Assembly: GCF_009708175.1 (NCBI RefSeq)
Contig: NZ_WMBB01000009.1
Coordinates: 248,001-312,000, forward strand
Source: Nocardia aurantiaca
GTDB taxonomy: Bacteria > Actinomycetota > Actinomycetes > Mycobacteriales > Mycobacteriaceae
DNA length: 64,000 bases
Direction: 5' to 3'
The notes below the pieces were generated by a model. The model was not told the origin of the DNA. It made no database searches and saw only the letters and a list, made by a program, of their open reading frames with translations. Position 1 is the first letter of the stretch, and every line of letters begins with the position of its first letter. A program made the translations under genes and the position numbers. Shown piece by piece: positions 34,252 through 42,199 of the stretch.

Positions 34252-35105
34252 TACAGTTCCCGTGCCGAGATCAGTGGTCCGGCCACCGCGTAGTCCACGA
34301 TCGGGCCGTCCCGGCAGACCAGCAGTGGACCGAGCTGGCAGTGGCCGCACCGCGCGACGCCACACTGCATATTGCGCTCCAGGGATATTCGGATGTCGTT
34401 GGGCGGCATGCCTTTACCGAGCAATGTTTGCGCGCAGAACCGCATCATCGGTTCCGGGCCGCACAGGAACGCGGTGGTGCGCGCGGGGTCGATGACGAGT
34501 TTGGCGAGTGGTTCTGTGACGAAGCCGATCCGTCCCTTCCATCCGGGAGCCGGGTGGTCGACGGTCTGGTGTAGTTCGATCGCGCCGCCTGTGCGCCATG
34601 AGGACTGGTCGTGTCGGAAGAGGATGTCGTCGGGGGTGCGAGCCCCGGTGATCACTACGACCCTCCGGTACTCGGTGCGCCGCGCCAGCACCTCGAGTAT
34701 GAGCGGGCGCAGTGGCGCCAGACCGACCCCGCCACCGACGATGATGAGATCGCGGTCGACGACGGAGTCGAGATCCCAACCGGTGCCGAACGGTCCACGC
34801 ACGCCCATCGCCGCGCCGACCGGCGCATCATGGAGGGCCGCGCTCACGGCGCCGACCGAACGGATGGTGTGCTCGAGCAGATCGTCCGCGGCACAGGGAT
34901 TCCCGCTGATCGAGAGGGCGATATCGCCGACCCCGAAACGGTAGAGCATCATGAACTGCCCGGCCCGAAATCGTTGTGCCGCACTGTCGATCGGAGCGAG
35001 CACCTGGGTCACGGTGTCGGAGGTCTGCGGGATACGCTGAACCACGCGATAGCGCAGCATGGTGTCCGGGTTCGTCCCCGCGTGAGTAGGTTGCGCGCTG
35101 CTCAT
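34251..35105 (-). CDS. FAD/NAD(P)-binding hydrogenase subunit (HyhG/HydG-like)
   Basis: The protein has 284 residues. It has a ferredoxin-reductase fold: an FAD barrel (FRAGQFMMLYRFGVGDIALS), an NAD(P) domain (LIIVGGGVGLAPLRPLILEV, FLCGPEPMMRFCAQTL) and a C-terminal [2Fe-2S] motif, MQCGVARCGHCQLGPLLVC, as in dihydroorotate dehydrogenase electron-transfer subunits. It links the hydrogenase to NADP(H). The gene overlaps both neighbours. Confidence 0.92.
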   Translation of the reverse strand: MSSAQPTHAGTNPDTMLRYRVVQRIPQTSDTVTQVLAPIDSAAQRFRAGQFMMLYRFGVGDIALSISGNPCAADDLLEHTIRSVGAVSAALHDAPVGAAMGVRGPFGTGWDLDSVVDRDLIIVGGGVGLAPLRPLILEVLARRTEYRRVVVITGARTPDDILFRHDQSSWRTGGAIELHQTVDHPAPGWKGRIGFVTEPLAKLVIDPARTTAFLCGPEPMMRFCAQTLLGKGMPPNDIRISLERNMQCGVARCGHCQLGPLLVCRDGPIVDYAVAGPLISAREL

Positions 35106-35614
35106 CGCCCGACTCCTGCATCACCGAGGCGCAGCGGTGCGGTCGTGCAGGTTTCGCCGGGGTTGCGGTAGAGATTGAGCAGTCTGGCCCGGGTGGCCTG
35201 CAGCCGTTCCAAGAGTGCCTCGAAGAACAACAAGGTCAGTGCGTGCCCGAATTTCGGGTCCGCGTCGGCGAATTCGGCGAGCCGGGCCGAATCGAACTCG
35301 ATCGCGTGCACGGGTTCGGTAGTGACGGCGCCGAAGTGCCAGCGATACGGCGGCACCAGCCATGACCAGCCCAGTAGGTCACCGGGTCCGAGGGTCTGCA
35401 CGGGGACGTCGCCGCGGCCCGGCACTGTCGCGTCCAACTCCACGCTTCCGGAGCAGATGAGCCAGCACTTGTCGGCTTGCTGGCCTTCCACCAACAGCCG
35501 CTGCCCAGCCGGATGGTGAACGTCTCGCGCTGCCCGCGCGAGGGTGTCGCGCTGCGCGTGATCGAGGCCGGCGAGTAGGGGGAACGCGGACAGCTCCTCA
35601 GCGGTGGTCATCAT
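35102..35614 (-). CDS. Cyclic-nucleotide-binding-domain protein without a DNA-binding domain
   Basis: The protein has about 170 residues. It is a Crp/Fnr-type cNMP-binding barrel: AGQRLLVEGQQADKCWLICS, then GSVELDATVPGRG and LGPGDLLGWSWLVPP, with a helix (LTLLFFEALLERLQATRARL). It stops where the helix-turn-helix should begin. Such short proteins sit inside actinobacterial hydrogenase operons and may sense a nucleotide or a partner subunit. A GGAGGG precedes stacked GTG/ATG/ATG starts; the first ATG is used. It overlaps both neighbours. Confidence 0.85.
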   Translation of the reverse strand: MMTTAEELSAFPLLAGLDHAQRDTLARAARDVHHPAGQRLLVEGQQADKCWLICSGSVELDATVPGRGDVPVQTLGPGDLLGWSWLVPPYRWHFGAVTTEPVHAIEFDSARLAEFADADPKFGHALTLLFFEALLERLQATRARLLNLYRNPGETCTTAPLRLGDAGVGR

Positions 35615-36728
35615 CACCGCCCTCCGCCGATTCGGCGAACCTGGCGACCTCGACGGTCAGGTCGATGCTCGCGGGGCACCATGCGATGCAGCGCCCGCAG
35701 CCTACACAGCCGGACTCGCCGAACTGGTCGTGCCAGGTGCTCAGTTTGTGGGTGAGCCACTGGCGGTACCGGCTCTCACCCGATTGCCGGACGCTGCCGC
35801 CGTGCAGGTAGGAGAAGTCCAATTCGTAACAGGAAGCCCACCGCTCCCAGCGTTCGGCGTGCTCCCCTGTGAGGTCGGTGACATCCTCCGTGCTGGTGCA
35901 AAAGCAGGTGGGGCACACCATGGTGCAGTTGGCGCAGGTAAGGCAGCGGCTCGCGATCTCCTGCCATTGCGGGGATTCACGGGAGCGGCGAACCACCTCG
36001 CGCACGTCGACATCCGGCATGGTGCGCCCCATCCGGCCGGCCGCCGACGCGACCTCGGATCGCGCCGCCGAGATCTCGTCGGCCGAGGCCGGTTGGCTGA
36101 CGAGATCGGTGATGATTCGAGCGCCCGCATCACTGCCCGCCTCGACCAGGAACCGGTGTCCGGTGTGATCGAGGCGTTCGGTGAGGGCGAGGTCATAACC
36201 GGACGAGACGCCCGGGCCGGTGCCCATCGAGGCGCAGAAGCACACCCCGCCGGGCTCGATGCAGTTGACGCCGACGATGAACAGCTCGCTGCGGCGGGCC
36301 GCGAACGCAGGATCGGGGTGCGCCCCGCCTCCGAGTACTCGGCTCAGGGTGGCGATTGCGGCGAGATCACAGCCGCGCACGCCGAGGAATGCGGTTGGTG
36401 TCGGAATCTCCTGTACCGCTTCGGAATTCAGATCCGCATCGAGTTTCGCGATTCTACGGTGCGGCGGAAGGAGGAACTGCTTCCACGATCCCGGGCCAGC
36501 CGAATGGGAGAAGACGGCTTCATCTTCGCGGCGGTGCAAACGATACCGGCCCGCATCGGTGTGCACGCCCCACCCCGCGGGCAGTGCCGCGCCGGAGTCG
36601 AGCTCGTCCAGGATGATCGCACTGTCCCGAACCTGCGGACCCACGACCCGATAGCCGTGCTCCCTGAGCACGGTGATGAGTCGATCCAGGCCCGCCCGGT
36701 CGATCGTCACGGTCTCGCCGATGGTCAT
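35598..36728 (-). CDS. 4Fe-4S hydrogenase subunit (HyhB/HydB-like)
   Basis: The protein has 376 residues. VRGCDLAAIATLSRVL near 125 is typical of the beta subunit of sulfhydrogenase-type enzymes. Near 260 comes CLTCANCTMVCPTCFC and near 345 CVGCGRCIAWCPAS, two ferredoxin-like clusters. It carries electrons between flavin and small subunit. The ATG at 36728 has AGAGG upstream. It is first in the hydrogenase operon; a DosR-like box lies 80-95 bases upstream. Confidence 0.9.
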   Translation of the reverse strand: MTIGETVTIDRAGLDRLITVLREHGYRVVGPQVRDSAIILDELDSGAALPAGWGVHTDAGRYRLHRREDEAVFSHSAGPGSWKQFLLPPHRRIAKLDADLNSEAVQEIPTPTAFLGVRGCDLAAIATLSRVLGGGAHPDPAFAARRSELFIVGVNCIEPGGVCFCASMGTGPGVSSGYDLALTERLDHTGHRFLVEAGSDAGARIITDLVSQPASADEISAARSEVASAAGRMGRTMPDVDVREVVRRSRESPQWQEIASRCLTCANCTMVCPTCFCTSTEDVTDLTGEHAERWERWASCYELDFSYLHGGSVRQSGESRYRQWLTHKLSTWHDQFGESGCVGCGRCIAWCPASIDLTVEVARFAESAEGGDDDHR

Positions 36729-37063
36729 GGAAGCCTCTGTTCGCGGCACGGCGGTGGTTGGTTGGGGGATCGGATTCGAGTCTTGTTGGGCGGCGCCGGA
36801 CGGGGGAGCGGCAAAGGTCCTCGCTGCCTCGCCGGAAGGCCCTCATCGGAGCGACTCGAGTCAGCAGACGCGCGGCAGCTGTTCGCCTTGCGCGGTTCGA
36901 CGATCCTGTCCGGCCCGATCAGCGAGTGCGCACTGACGCCGGCCCTGCGTCCTCACCCGGCCGATCACTGCGGCCTGCGCTGCTTCGGGCCTCGAGCGCA
37001 TGGCCGTCAGCCCGAGTGGCATGGCGTCCGGGGCCATGAGGCTGGAGGCTACGGGCGCCGTGG
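36729..37063. other. Promoter region of the hydrogenase operon
   Basis: These 335 bases lie between the hydrogenase operon start and the stop of the gene at 37064. The only element I can name is the DosR-like box at 36806-36822, listed separately. A long plus-strand frame over this region is a mirror of the hydrogenase gene and not a gene. Confidence 0.5.
36806..36822 (-). promoter_or_regulatory. Weak DosR-type box before the hydrogenase operon
   Basis: On the minus strand this reads GAGGACCTTTGCCGCTC. It matches the first nine bases of the clear boxes at 54006 and 58424 (GAGGACCTT) and keeps G, C, C and T of the second half, with three mismatches. It stands 78 bases before the first gene. 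Group 3b hydrogenase is DosR-dependent in M. smegmatis, which supports the call. Confidence 0.45.
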
Positions 37064-37609
37064 TCATCGACGTAGGCCGGCGTCGAGTTGGTAGAACAGC
37101 TCCCCGAGGCGGGTGCCGTCCGGGCGATACGGGGGGAATCGCCGCACGATCTCGTGGACCGCCGGTGGTGCGTGCTCGATGGCCCAGCGGACCTCGGCGT
37201 CGCCGATGTGAGAGTCGTTGCCCGCTGCCAGTTCGCGGGCCTGGGCTTGATGAACCGCTGGACCGAGCAAGTGCCCGGACTGGTGCGTTGTGCCTACAGC
37301 GTGGGTGAAGGGGGCCGCGGCGGCGAGGTTCGCCGCACGTGCGGCGGCGCTGGCGACCTGATCGTCGACTTCGTGGGCTGCTGCGAAGGCGGCCCAGGCG
37401 AGGGAGCGCAGGCGGGCCGTGCGCGTGCCCTTCAGTGCGAATACCCGGGCCGCCTCGATGGCTGCGCGTGGCCGGGTGTCGAATGGCGCTTTCGCCTCGA
37501 ACAGTGATAAACCGCGTTCGGCGCATTCGGCGGCCCACTGGGTCACGAGCCGGCGATCCTCGTCACTCAGCGCTACCTCGTTCGGTTCCAGATCGTCGCG
37601 AGATGCCAA
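37064..37609 (-). CDS. Putative immunity-type protein (Imm-5-like)
   Basis: The protein has 181 residues. It is helical with RRLVTQWAAECAERGLSLFE, PRAAIEAARVFALKGTRTAR and AAFAAAHEVDDQVASAAARA. This pattern belongs to proteins annotated as putative immunity proteins (Imm-5 type). No toxin gene is adjacent. A TTG at 37609 follows GGCGGAG and gives the usual N-terminus (ASRDDLEPNEVALSDEDRRL). The role in toxin neutralisation is inference from the family name only. Confidence 0.7.
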   Translation of the reverse strand: MASRDDLEPNEVALSDEDRRLVTQWAAECAERGLSLFEAKAPFDTRPRAAIEAARVFALKGTRTARLRSLAWAAFAAAHEVDDQVASAAARAANLAAAAPFTHAVGTTHQSGHLLGPAVHQAQARELAAGNDSHIGDAEVRWAIEHAPPAVHEIVRRFPPYRPDGTRLGELFYQLDAGLRR

Positions 37610-38148
37610 ATTCTCCGCCCCCAGCCCTGAACTGTGCCGTGGTCGCGGTTCCACTTCAACGGTATCGCGCGGCGGGGTGGAGTGAGAATGGTGCGGCTTG
37701 TGCACAAGCAGACGAACACGCTCCGAGCATGATCGGCGGCAACGGTGGACCCTGGTTGATGACCGACCGCAGCTGCCCGAACCGTCGGGCTCGACCGGTT
37801 GCGACCCCATTGGCACGGCAGGCTGTCCGAGCACCGTGATATCGCCGATTCGACGCGCTCGCTGCGCGGCCCACCGCATTGTCGACGATCGGATGAGCCC
37901 GCATAAGTCATTGCAGTACTTGCGATCTCGTTGGCCGCTGGTCGGCCGTGGTCGAACGACGGGCCGTCGAGGTTTGTCCCCGGCTCCGTCGTTGGGGTGC
38001 GAACGTCACCGCATCCGATGACCTTGGGATCTGCCGCGTATCGGCCCTCGAGCGCGAGAGTGGCCTGTACGAGAGTCTGCTGTAGCAGTGGTCGCCCTGA
38101 CCGGGTGTGACAGATGCGGACGCTGCGGCTGCGGGAAAGGTGCACGCT
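37610..38148. other. Long intergenic region before the WS/DGAT gene
   Basis: These 539 bases lie between divergent genes. Frames on both strands are Arg-rich or Ser-rich and lack start signals. The region holds the promoters of both flanking genes and a weak DosR-like box at 38017. Confidence 0.5.
38017..38033 (+). promoter_or_regulatory. Weak DosR-type box before the WS/DGAT gene
   Basis: GATGACCTTGGGATCTG matches GAGGACCTTnGGCCCTG in 13 of 16 fixed positions and lies 116 bases before the gene. The mycobacterial homologue tgs1 is a well-known DosR target, which is why this weak match is kept. Confidence 0.38.
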
Positions 38149-39483
38149 ATGACGGAGCTGAGCCCGTTGGACGCGGGATTCATGGAAATAGAGAACGCGG
38201 ACCGGCACATAAGCCTGGGTATCGGAGCGGTAGCGATCATCGAGGGCCCGGCGCCGACGCGTGAGAGTTTCCGGGCCGGTCTCGATCGTGGCTTGGAGGT
38301 ACACGGGCGGCTTCGTCAGCGAGTGCACCGGTCCCGTTTCGACCTTGCCACTCCCCTCTGGGAGGACGACCCGAATTTCGATCTGGCGCACCACGTCCGA
38401 TGGACGTCGTTACCCAAGCCCGGTGATGAGCAAGCGCTGCGTGAGTTGGTCGCCACCGAACTCGCCGAGCAATTCGATCGCGACCACCCGCTGTGGGATG
38501 TCGTCGTGGTCGAGAATCTCGGCGGTGGCCGCTGGGCGATGATCGTTCGGGCTCACCACAGCGTGGTCGATGGAATCTCCGGGCTCGCACTGTTCGAGAG
38601 TTTTTGCGACCCGGGTGCCGACGGCCAAGGTGCTAGGCACGAAATGCGTTCGCGCGCAGGGATGTTCGGTACAGCGGCCGGTGCGCTGCGGCTACTGTGG
38701 ACCGTGCCCCGAATCGCCGCAGATGCGGTGCGCGTGCTGACGCCGGTGATCTACGCGGCGGTCGCGCCGGCCTCGGACTCCTCGCTGAACGGACCCATCG
38801 GGCGGCAGCGCCGCTACGCGGTGGCCCGGACCAGCCTCCCGCAAGCGCGCGAAATCGCTGCGGCCTTCGAGGTGACGGTCAACGATGTCGCGGTTGCCGC
38901 CATTGCGGCCGCTTATCGCCGGTTGCTGCAGGCGCGGGGCGAGAAACCCACGCCCGACAAGCTGCGCATGATGGTGCCCGTGTCGATGCGGGCCGACGAT
39001 GCGAAATACGTTCCCGATAATCGTGTTTCGGCAATTATCGTCCAGCTGCCGATCGAGTTCGAGCATCCGGTCGAACGTCTGAACGCGGTCCATGAACGTA
39101 TTGCGCGCCATCGGCTGCGGGGCGAGGCGGAGGCCGAGAAGTCGCTGCTCGAACTCGCCGAGTGGCTGCCGTACGGCGTGGTGGCGTGGGTCTTCCGCAC
39201 GGCATCGCGCTTCCCGCAGCGCGGTGTCGGCGTGCTGGCCACGAATATCCCCGGGCCCCCGCACCGGTTGACGCTGGGCGGCCGGAAGGTTCTGGAGATC
39301 TGGCCCTGCATCCCCATCGCCATGCGGGTGCGCACGACTGTGGCCGTTCTCAGCTATACCGATCAGCTGACATTCGGGATCACCGGCGACTATGACACCA
39401 ACCCTGACATCGACGAGATTGCGTCGGGCATCGCGACAGAGGTCGCGGTACTGCTGGCCCACGCACGCGGGCGACCGGCGTAA
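38149..39483 (+). CDS. Wax ester synthase/diacylglycerol acyltransferase (WS/DGAT, Tgs-like)
   Basis: The protein has 444 residues. HHSVVDG near residue 140 is the catalytic HHxxxDG motif. Also family-like are PLWDVVVVENL before it, and later VTVNDVAVAAIAAAYRRL, NRVSAIIVQLP and TNIPGPPHRLTLGG. The enzyme makes triacylglycerol or wax esters from acyl-CoA, a storage step tied to dormancy in mycobacteria. ATG 38149 follows GGAAAGG with 8-base spacing; an upstream GTG at 38107 is possible. Confidence 0.93.
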   Translation: MTELSPLDAGFMEIENADRHISLGIGAVAIIEGPAPTRESFRAGLDRGLEVHGRLRQRVHRSRFDLATPLWEDDPNFDLAHHVRWTSLPKPGDEQALRELVATELAEQFDRDHPLWDVVVVENLGGGRWAMIVRAHHSVVDGISGLALFESFCDPGADGQGARHEMRSRAGMFGTAAGALRLLWTVPRIAADAVRVLTPVIYAAVAPASDSSLNGPIGRQRRYAVARTSLPQAREIAAAFEVTVNDVAVAAIAAAYRRLLQARGEKPTPDKLRMMVPVSMRADDAKYVPDNRVSAIIVQLPIEFEHPVERLNAVHERIARHRLRGEAEAEKSLLELAEWLPYGVVAWVFRTASRFPQRGVGVLATNIPGPPHRLTLGGRKVLEIWPCIPIAMRVRTTVAVLSYTDQLTFGITGDYDTNPDIDEIASGIATEVAVLLAHARGRPA

Positions 39484-39881
39484 CCGGTGCGTTCCCGCCA
39501 CTGCGCTGAGGGCAGAGCGCGCCAGTTTCGAGGCCGGGAATTCACGCGTGCCTTCACCCGTCACGGATCGGCCGGATCGGTGGGCGGTGTCGGCGGGATA
39601 CACCGCGACGGAGTTTTTTCGCGCTGTTGCCGAAGAATGTCCCCGACCGCCGATCCCGGTGCAGCCGTGAGGCATTGCGTAGCGCGATCGTCACCTGGAT
39701 CGAGCGGAGCTACCGTCGCCGCCGGCGTCGAACCGCCGTTGTCCGTTCGACGCCCGGTCGAATACGGGACCATCACGACCCCGCCGGCCGGTCGTGCCGC
39801 ATGACAAGATCCGTCACCTGATCGTGCGGCAGTCCCGGCGGCGGGACGCTTTGGTGGGTGACTCCCGGCGCTGCCCTGCCG
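39484..39881. other. Intergenic region, nothing recognised
   Basis: The 398 bases between the WS/DGAT stop and the stop of the small lipoprotein gene hold no protein-like frame with a start signal and no obvious hairpin. Confidence 0.4.
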
Positions 39882-40073
39882 TCACCTGACCTTGGTCGCC
39901 GACGGGGTGGTGGTCGGCACGTCGATCACATCAGGGAGCTCGCCGCCGCCGAGGACGGGCACGGAGGTCGCCGGAGCAGGCGGGGTCAAAGGGCTGCTGC
40001 GGTGGCTGCCGCAGCCTGCGACCGCGGCCGCCGCCACCGCGACCGCCACCAGAGTGATCAAGTGCTTGGGCAC
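39882..40073 (-). CDS. Small putative lipoprotein
   Basis: The protein has 63 residues and starts MPKHLITLVAVAVAAAAVAG, then CGSHRSSPLTPP. VAGC is a lipobox, so Cys21 should be lipidated after signal peptidase II cleavage. The rest is a short Pro/Thr-rich, exported tail. GTG 40073 has GAAAGG upstream. Function unknown. Confidence 0.72.
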   Translation of the reverse strand: MPKHLITLVAVAVAAAAVAGCGSHRSSPLTPPAPATSVPVLGGGELPDVIDVPTTTPSATKVR

Positions 40074-40320
40074 GTATCAAACCTTTCGAGGGGGGATCAC
40101 CAATTCTGACGTATCCGCACGCCACCGCTGCCCTGAAGATCAACTTCGGCACGGGTGGTCGGCTGTCATGGCACGGCTGGTGAGTTCGAAGACCCCCGAC
40201 GGCTCGCTCGGAAGGCGGCCTGTCCTGGCGCGATCCGGCAGTCCCGGCCGACTCTCGCTTGCTCGGTCCTCATTGGGTCGAATGGGATTCGATCAGGTTG
40301 GTGCCAATCGCCACCTCTAG

Positions 40321-40342
40321 TGAATCGATTATGCATCGATAT
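40321..40342 (+). promoter_or_regulatory. Tandem 11-bp direct repeats before the photolyase gene, CarH/LitR-type operator
   Basis: TGAATCGATTA (40321-40331) is followed directly by TGCATCGATAT (40332-40342), 18 bases before the photolyase ATG. Nearly the same pair occurs at 41940. CarH proteins bind tandem 11-bp direct repeats that overlap the promoter, so this is a good candidate operator for the two CarH-like proteins encoded downstream. Confidence 0.68.
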
Positions 40343-40359
40343 GGGGTTACCATGGGATC

Positions 40360-41679
40360 ATGGCTGCCACTATCGTGCTGTTCACCCGGGATCTGCGTGT
40401 TCACGACAACCCGGCGCTGACAGCGGCATGCCGAGAAGCCGACCAGGTCGTGCCGATGTTCGTGCTGGATGCGGATCTCCTGGCCCGGGTGGGACGCGCG
40501 CCCAACCGGTTGCGCTTCTTGTCGTCGGCGCTGCGTGAACTCGACGACGAGCTCGAGGGCCGAGGCGGCCGGCTGGTCGTGCGTCACGGCCGGGTTGCGG
40601 ACGAGATCCAGCGAACAGTGGTCGAGGTGGGCGCGGATACGGTCCATATCGCGACCGATGTCACTCATTACGGTCGTCGGCGGGAGCGGATATTGCGCGA
40701 ACGCCTTTCGGCTATCGGATGCTCCCTGCGCGGGCACGGCGGTTCGATCACCGCGGTGGAACCCGGCGCGGTACGACCGGATACCGGGCGCGGACACTAC
40801 GCGGTCTTCACGCCGTACTTCCGCCGCTGGCTCGATACCCCGATGCGGCGGCCCCTGACGCCGCCGGTCACCGTGAGGGTGCCGGACGTGGCGAGTGAGC
40901 CGATTCCCGACGCGGCCGATTTCGGCTCCGGCTCGCCGCAGTTGGCCGTCGGCGGTGAGACGACCGGACGGAAACTGCTCGAATGGTGGCTGTCGGGGCC
41001 GGTGACGCAGTACGCCCAGGACAAGGACGTGCCCGCCGCCGACGGAACCTCGGGTCTATCTCCCTACCTGCATTTCGGCTGTCTGTCTGCGGCCGAGGTC
41101 GTTTCCCGCACCGATGCGAGCGATCCCGGTGGGCTGGCGTTCATCCGGCAGCTCGCCTGGCGCGACTTCTACCATCAGGTGCTGGCGGACGAGCCCCGGG
41201 CCGCATTCGCCGATTACAAGCCCGCGCTGCGGCCCTGGCGTTCGGATTCTCACGCGGTGGCGGCCTGGCGATCGGGGCTCACCGGATATCCGATGGTCGA
41301 TGCCGGCATGCGGCAGCTGCTCCTGCAAGGCTGGATGCCTGGTCGTGCCCGCTTGATCGCCGCGAGCTTCCTGGTCAAGACACTCCGTGTGGACTGGCGC
41401 ATCGGGGCCGAGCACTTCGAGCGGTGGCTGGTCGACGCGGATATCGCCAACAATCGGCTGAACTGGCAGTGGATGGCGGGCACCGGCACGGATACCCACT
41501 CCAGCCGGGTGCTCAACCCGCTGCGCCAAGCCGAGCGTTTCGACCCGCACGGCGAGTATGTGCGGCGCTGGCTGCCCGAACTGGCCCACGTGCCCGGCGC
41601 GGAAATCCACCGGCCCTGGCGCGCCGGTGTGCCGGCGAAGGACTATCCGCCACCGATCGTCGAATTCAACGGCATGTGA
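40360..41679 (+). CDS. Deoxyribodipyrimidine photolyase (CPD photolyase, class I)
   Basis: The protein has 439 residues, normal length. The N-terminal antenna domain starts IVLFTRDLRVHDNPALTAAC. The C-terminal FAD domain has LSPYLHFGCLSA, FIRQLAWRDFYHQVLADEP, YPMVDAGMRQLLLQGWMPGR and NRLNWQWMAGTGTD, with Trp residues on the electron path. It repairs UV-made cyclobutane dimers using blue light. The 11-bp repeats just upstream suggest that light controls its expression. Confidence 0.95.
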   Translation: MAATIVLFTRDLRVHDNPALTAACREADQVVPMFVLDADLLARVGRAPNRLRFLSSALRELDDELEGRGGRLVVRHGRVADEIQRTVVEVGADTVHIATDVTHYGRRRERILRERLSAIGCSLRGHGGSITAVEPGAVRPDTGRGHYAVFTPYFRRWLDTPMRRPLTPPVTVRVPDVASEPIPDAADFGSGSPQLAVGGETTGRKLLEWWLSGPVTQYAQDKDVPAADGTSGLSPYLHFGCLSAAEVVSRTDASDPGGLAFIRQLAWRDFYHQVLADEPRAAFADYKPALRPWRSDSHAVAAWRSGLTGYPMVDAGMRQLLLQGWMPGRARLIAASFLVKTLRVDWRIGAEHFERWLVDADIANNRLNWQWMAGTGTDTHSSRVLNPLRQAERFDPHGEYVRRWLPELAHVPGAEIHRPWRAGVPAKDYPPPIVEFNGM

Positions 41680-42028
41680 ACGCGATCCGACGAGTGAGGT
41701 TCAGCTCGCCGGCCCGACCGCCATGGCGTGGCCGATGCCCGAATTCGCATCGGTGGCCTCTGCGTGGCGCCGTGTAGCGAATCCGGTGGCGGGAGTGTCC
41801 AGGACCCTGCTGCGTATCGGGAATCCGAGTCTGTCGCCGAGGACGGCGGTGCGGTCGAGCAGGTGCCGGGGAGGGGCGCATGTCGGTGCGGTCTGCGGGG
41901 TCGGTTCGAACTGGCTGGTCTGGTGGGCCCGATCACTCGTGCATCGTTTATGCATCGATTATATGGTAGCGTCGAGACCATGAGCCCGACCATCATCCGA
42001 TGGGCTCGCTCGAACGCCGGAGGAGAAG
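41680..42028. other. Promoter region of the FAD-oxidoreductase operon
   Basis: The 349 bases after the photolyase stop hold the second pair of 11-bp repeats at 41940-41961, some 70 bases before the first start of the operon. Before that pair I see no gene and no clear terminator. Confidence 0.5.
41940..41961 (+). promoter_or_regulatory. Tandem 11-bp direct repeats before the FAD-oxidoreductase operon
   Basis: TGCATCGTTTA (41940-41950) and TGCATCGATTA (41951-41961) stand head to tail. The first 20 bases differ from the photolyase site at only two positions. The exact 11-bp period matches CarH/LitR operators. The operon below ends with one of the two CarH-like regulators, so it is probably autoregulated. 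Confidence 0.7.
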
Positions 42029-42199
42029 ATGAAGATGAATACGACTCCACGCCGGGGGTTCGCTCACGCGGTCTACGCCCTCGCGGCGGTGATCCCGGTC
42101 GCCGGGACGATCGAGGCGGCCGGAATCGACGCTTGTCCGTTCCTCACCCCGCCGGTCACCGGCGACTTAGACGGGATCGTGCCGCTGTGCGCGCGCTGA
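42029..42199 (+). CDS. 56-residue small protein with a signal-like N-terminus
   Basis: The protein begins MKMNTTPRRGFAHAVYALAA, then VIPVAGTIEAAGIDACPFLT, and ends VPLCAR. GGAGGAG lies directly before it; starts at 42029 or 42035 are possible. Basic residues followed by a hydrophobic stretch suggest membrane insertion or export. It leads the light-response operon and overlaps the GTG of the FAD oxidoreductase by 13 bases, so the two are translationally coupled. No family recognised. Confidence 0.6.
   Translation: MKMNTTPRRGFAHAVYALAAVIPVAGTIEAAGIDACPFLTPPVTGDLDGIVPLCAR

Noticed and set aside
35604..37094. Long plus-strand frame of about 496 codons over the hydrogenase operon
   Set aside because: The minus strand encodes HydB with its cluster Cys residues; the plus-strand reading is composition-driven and has no recognisable fold.
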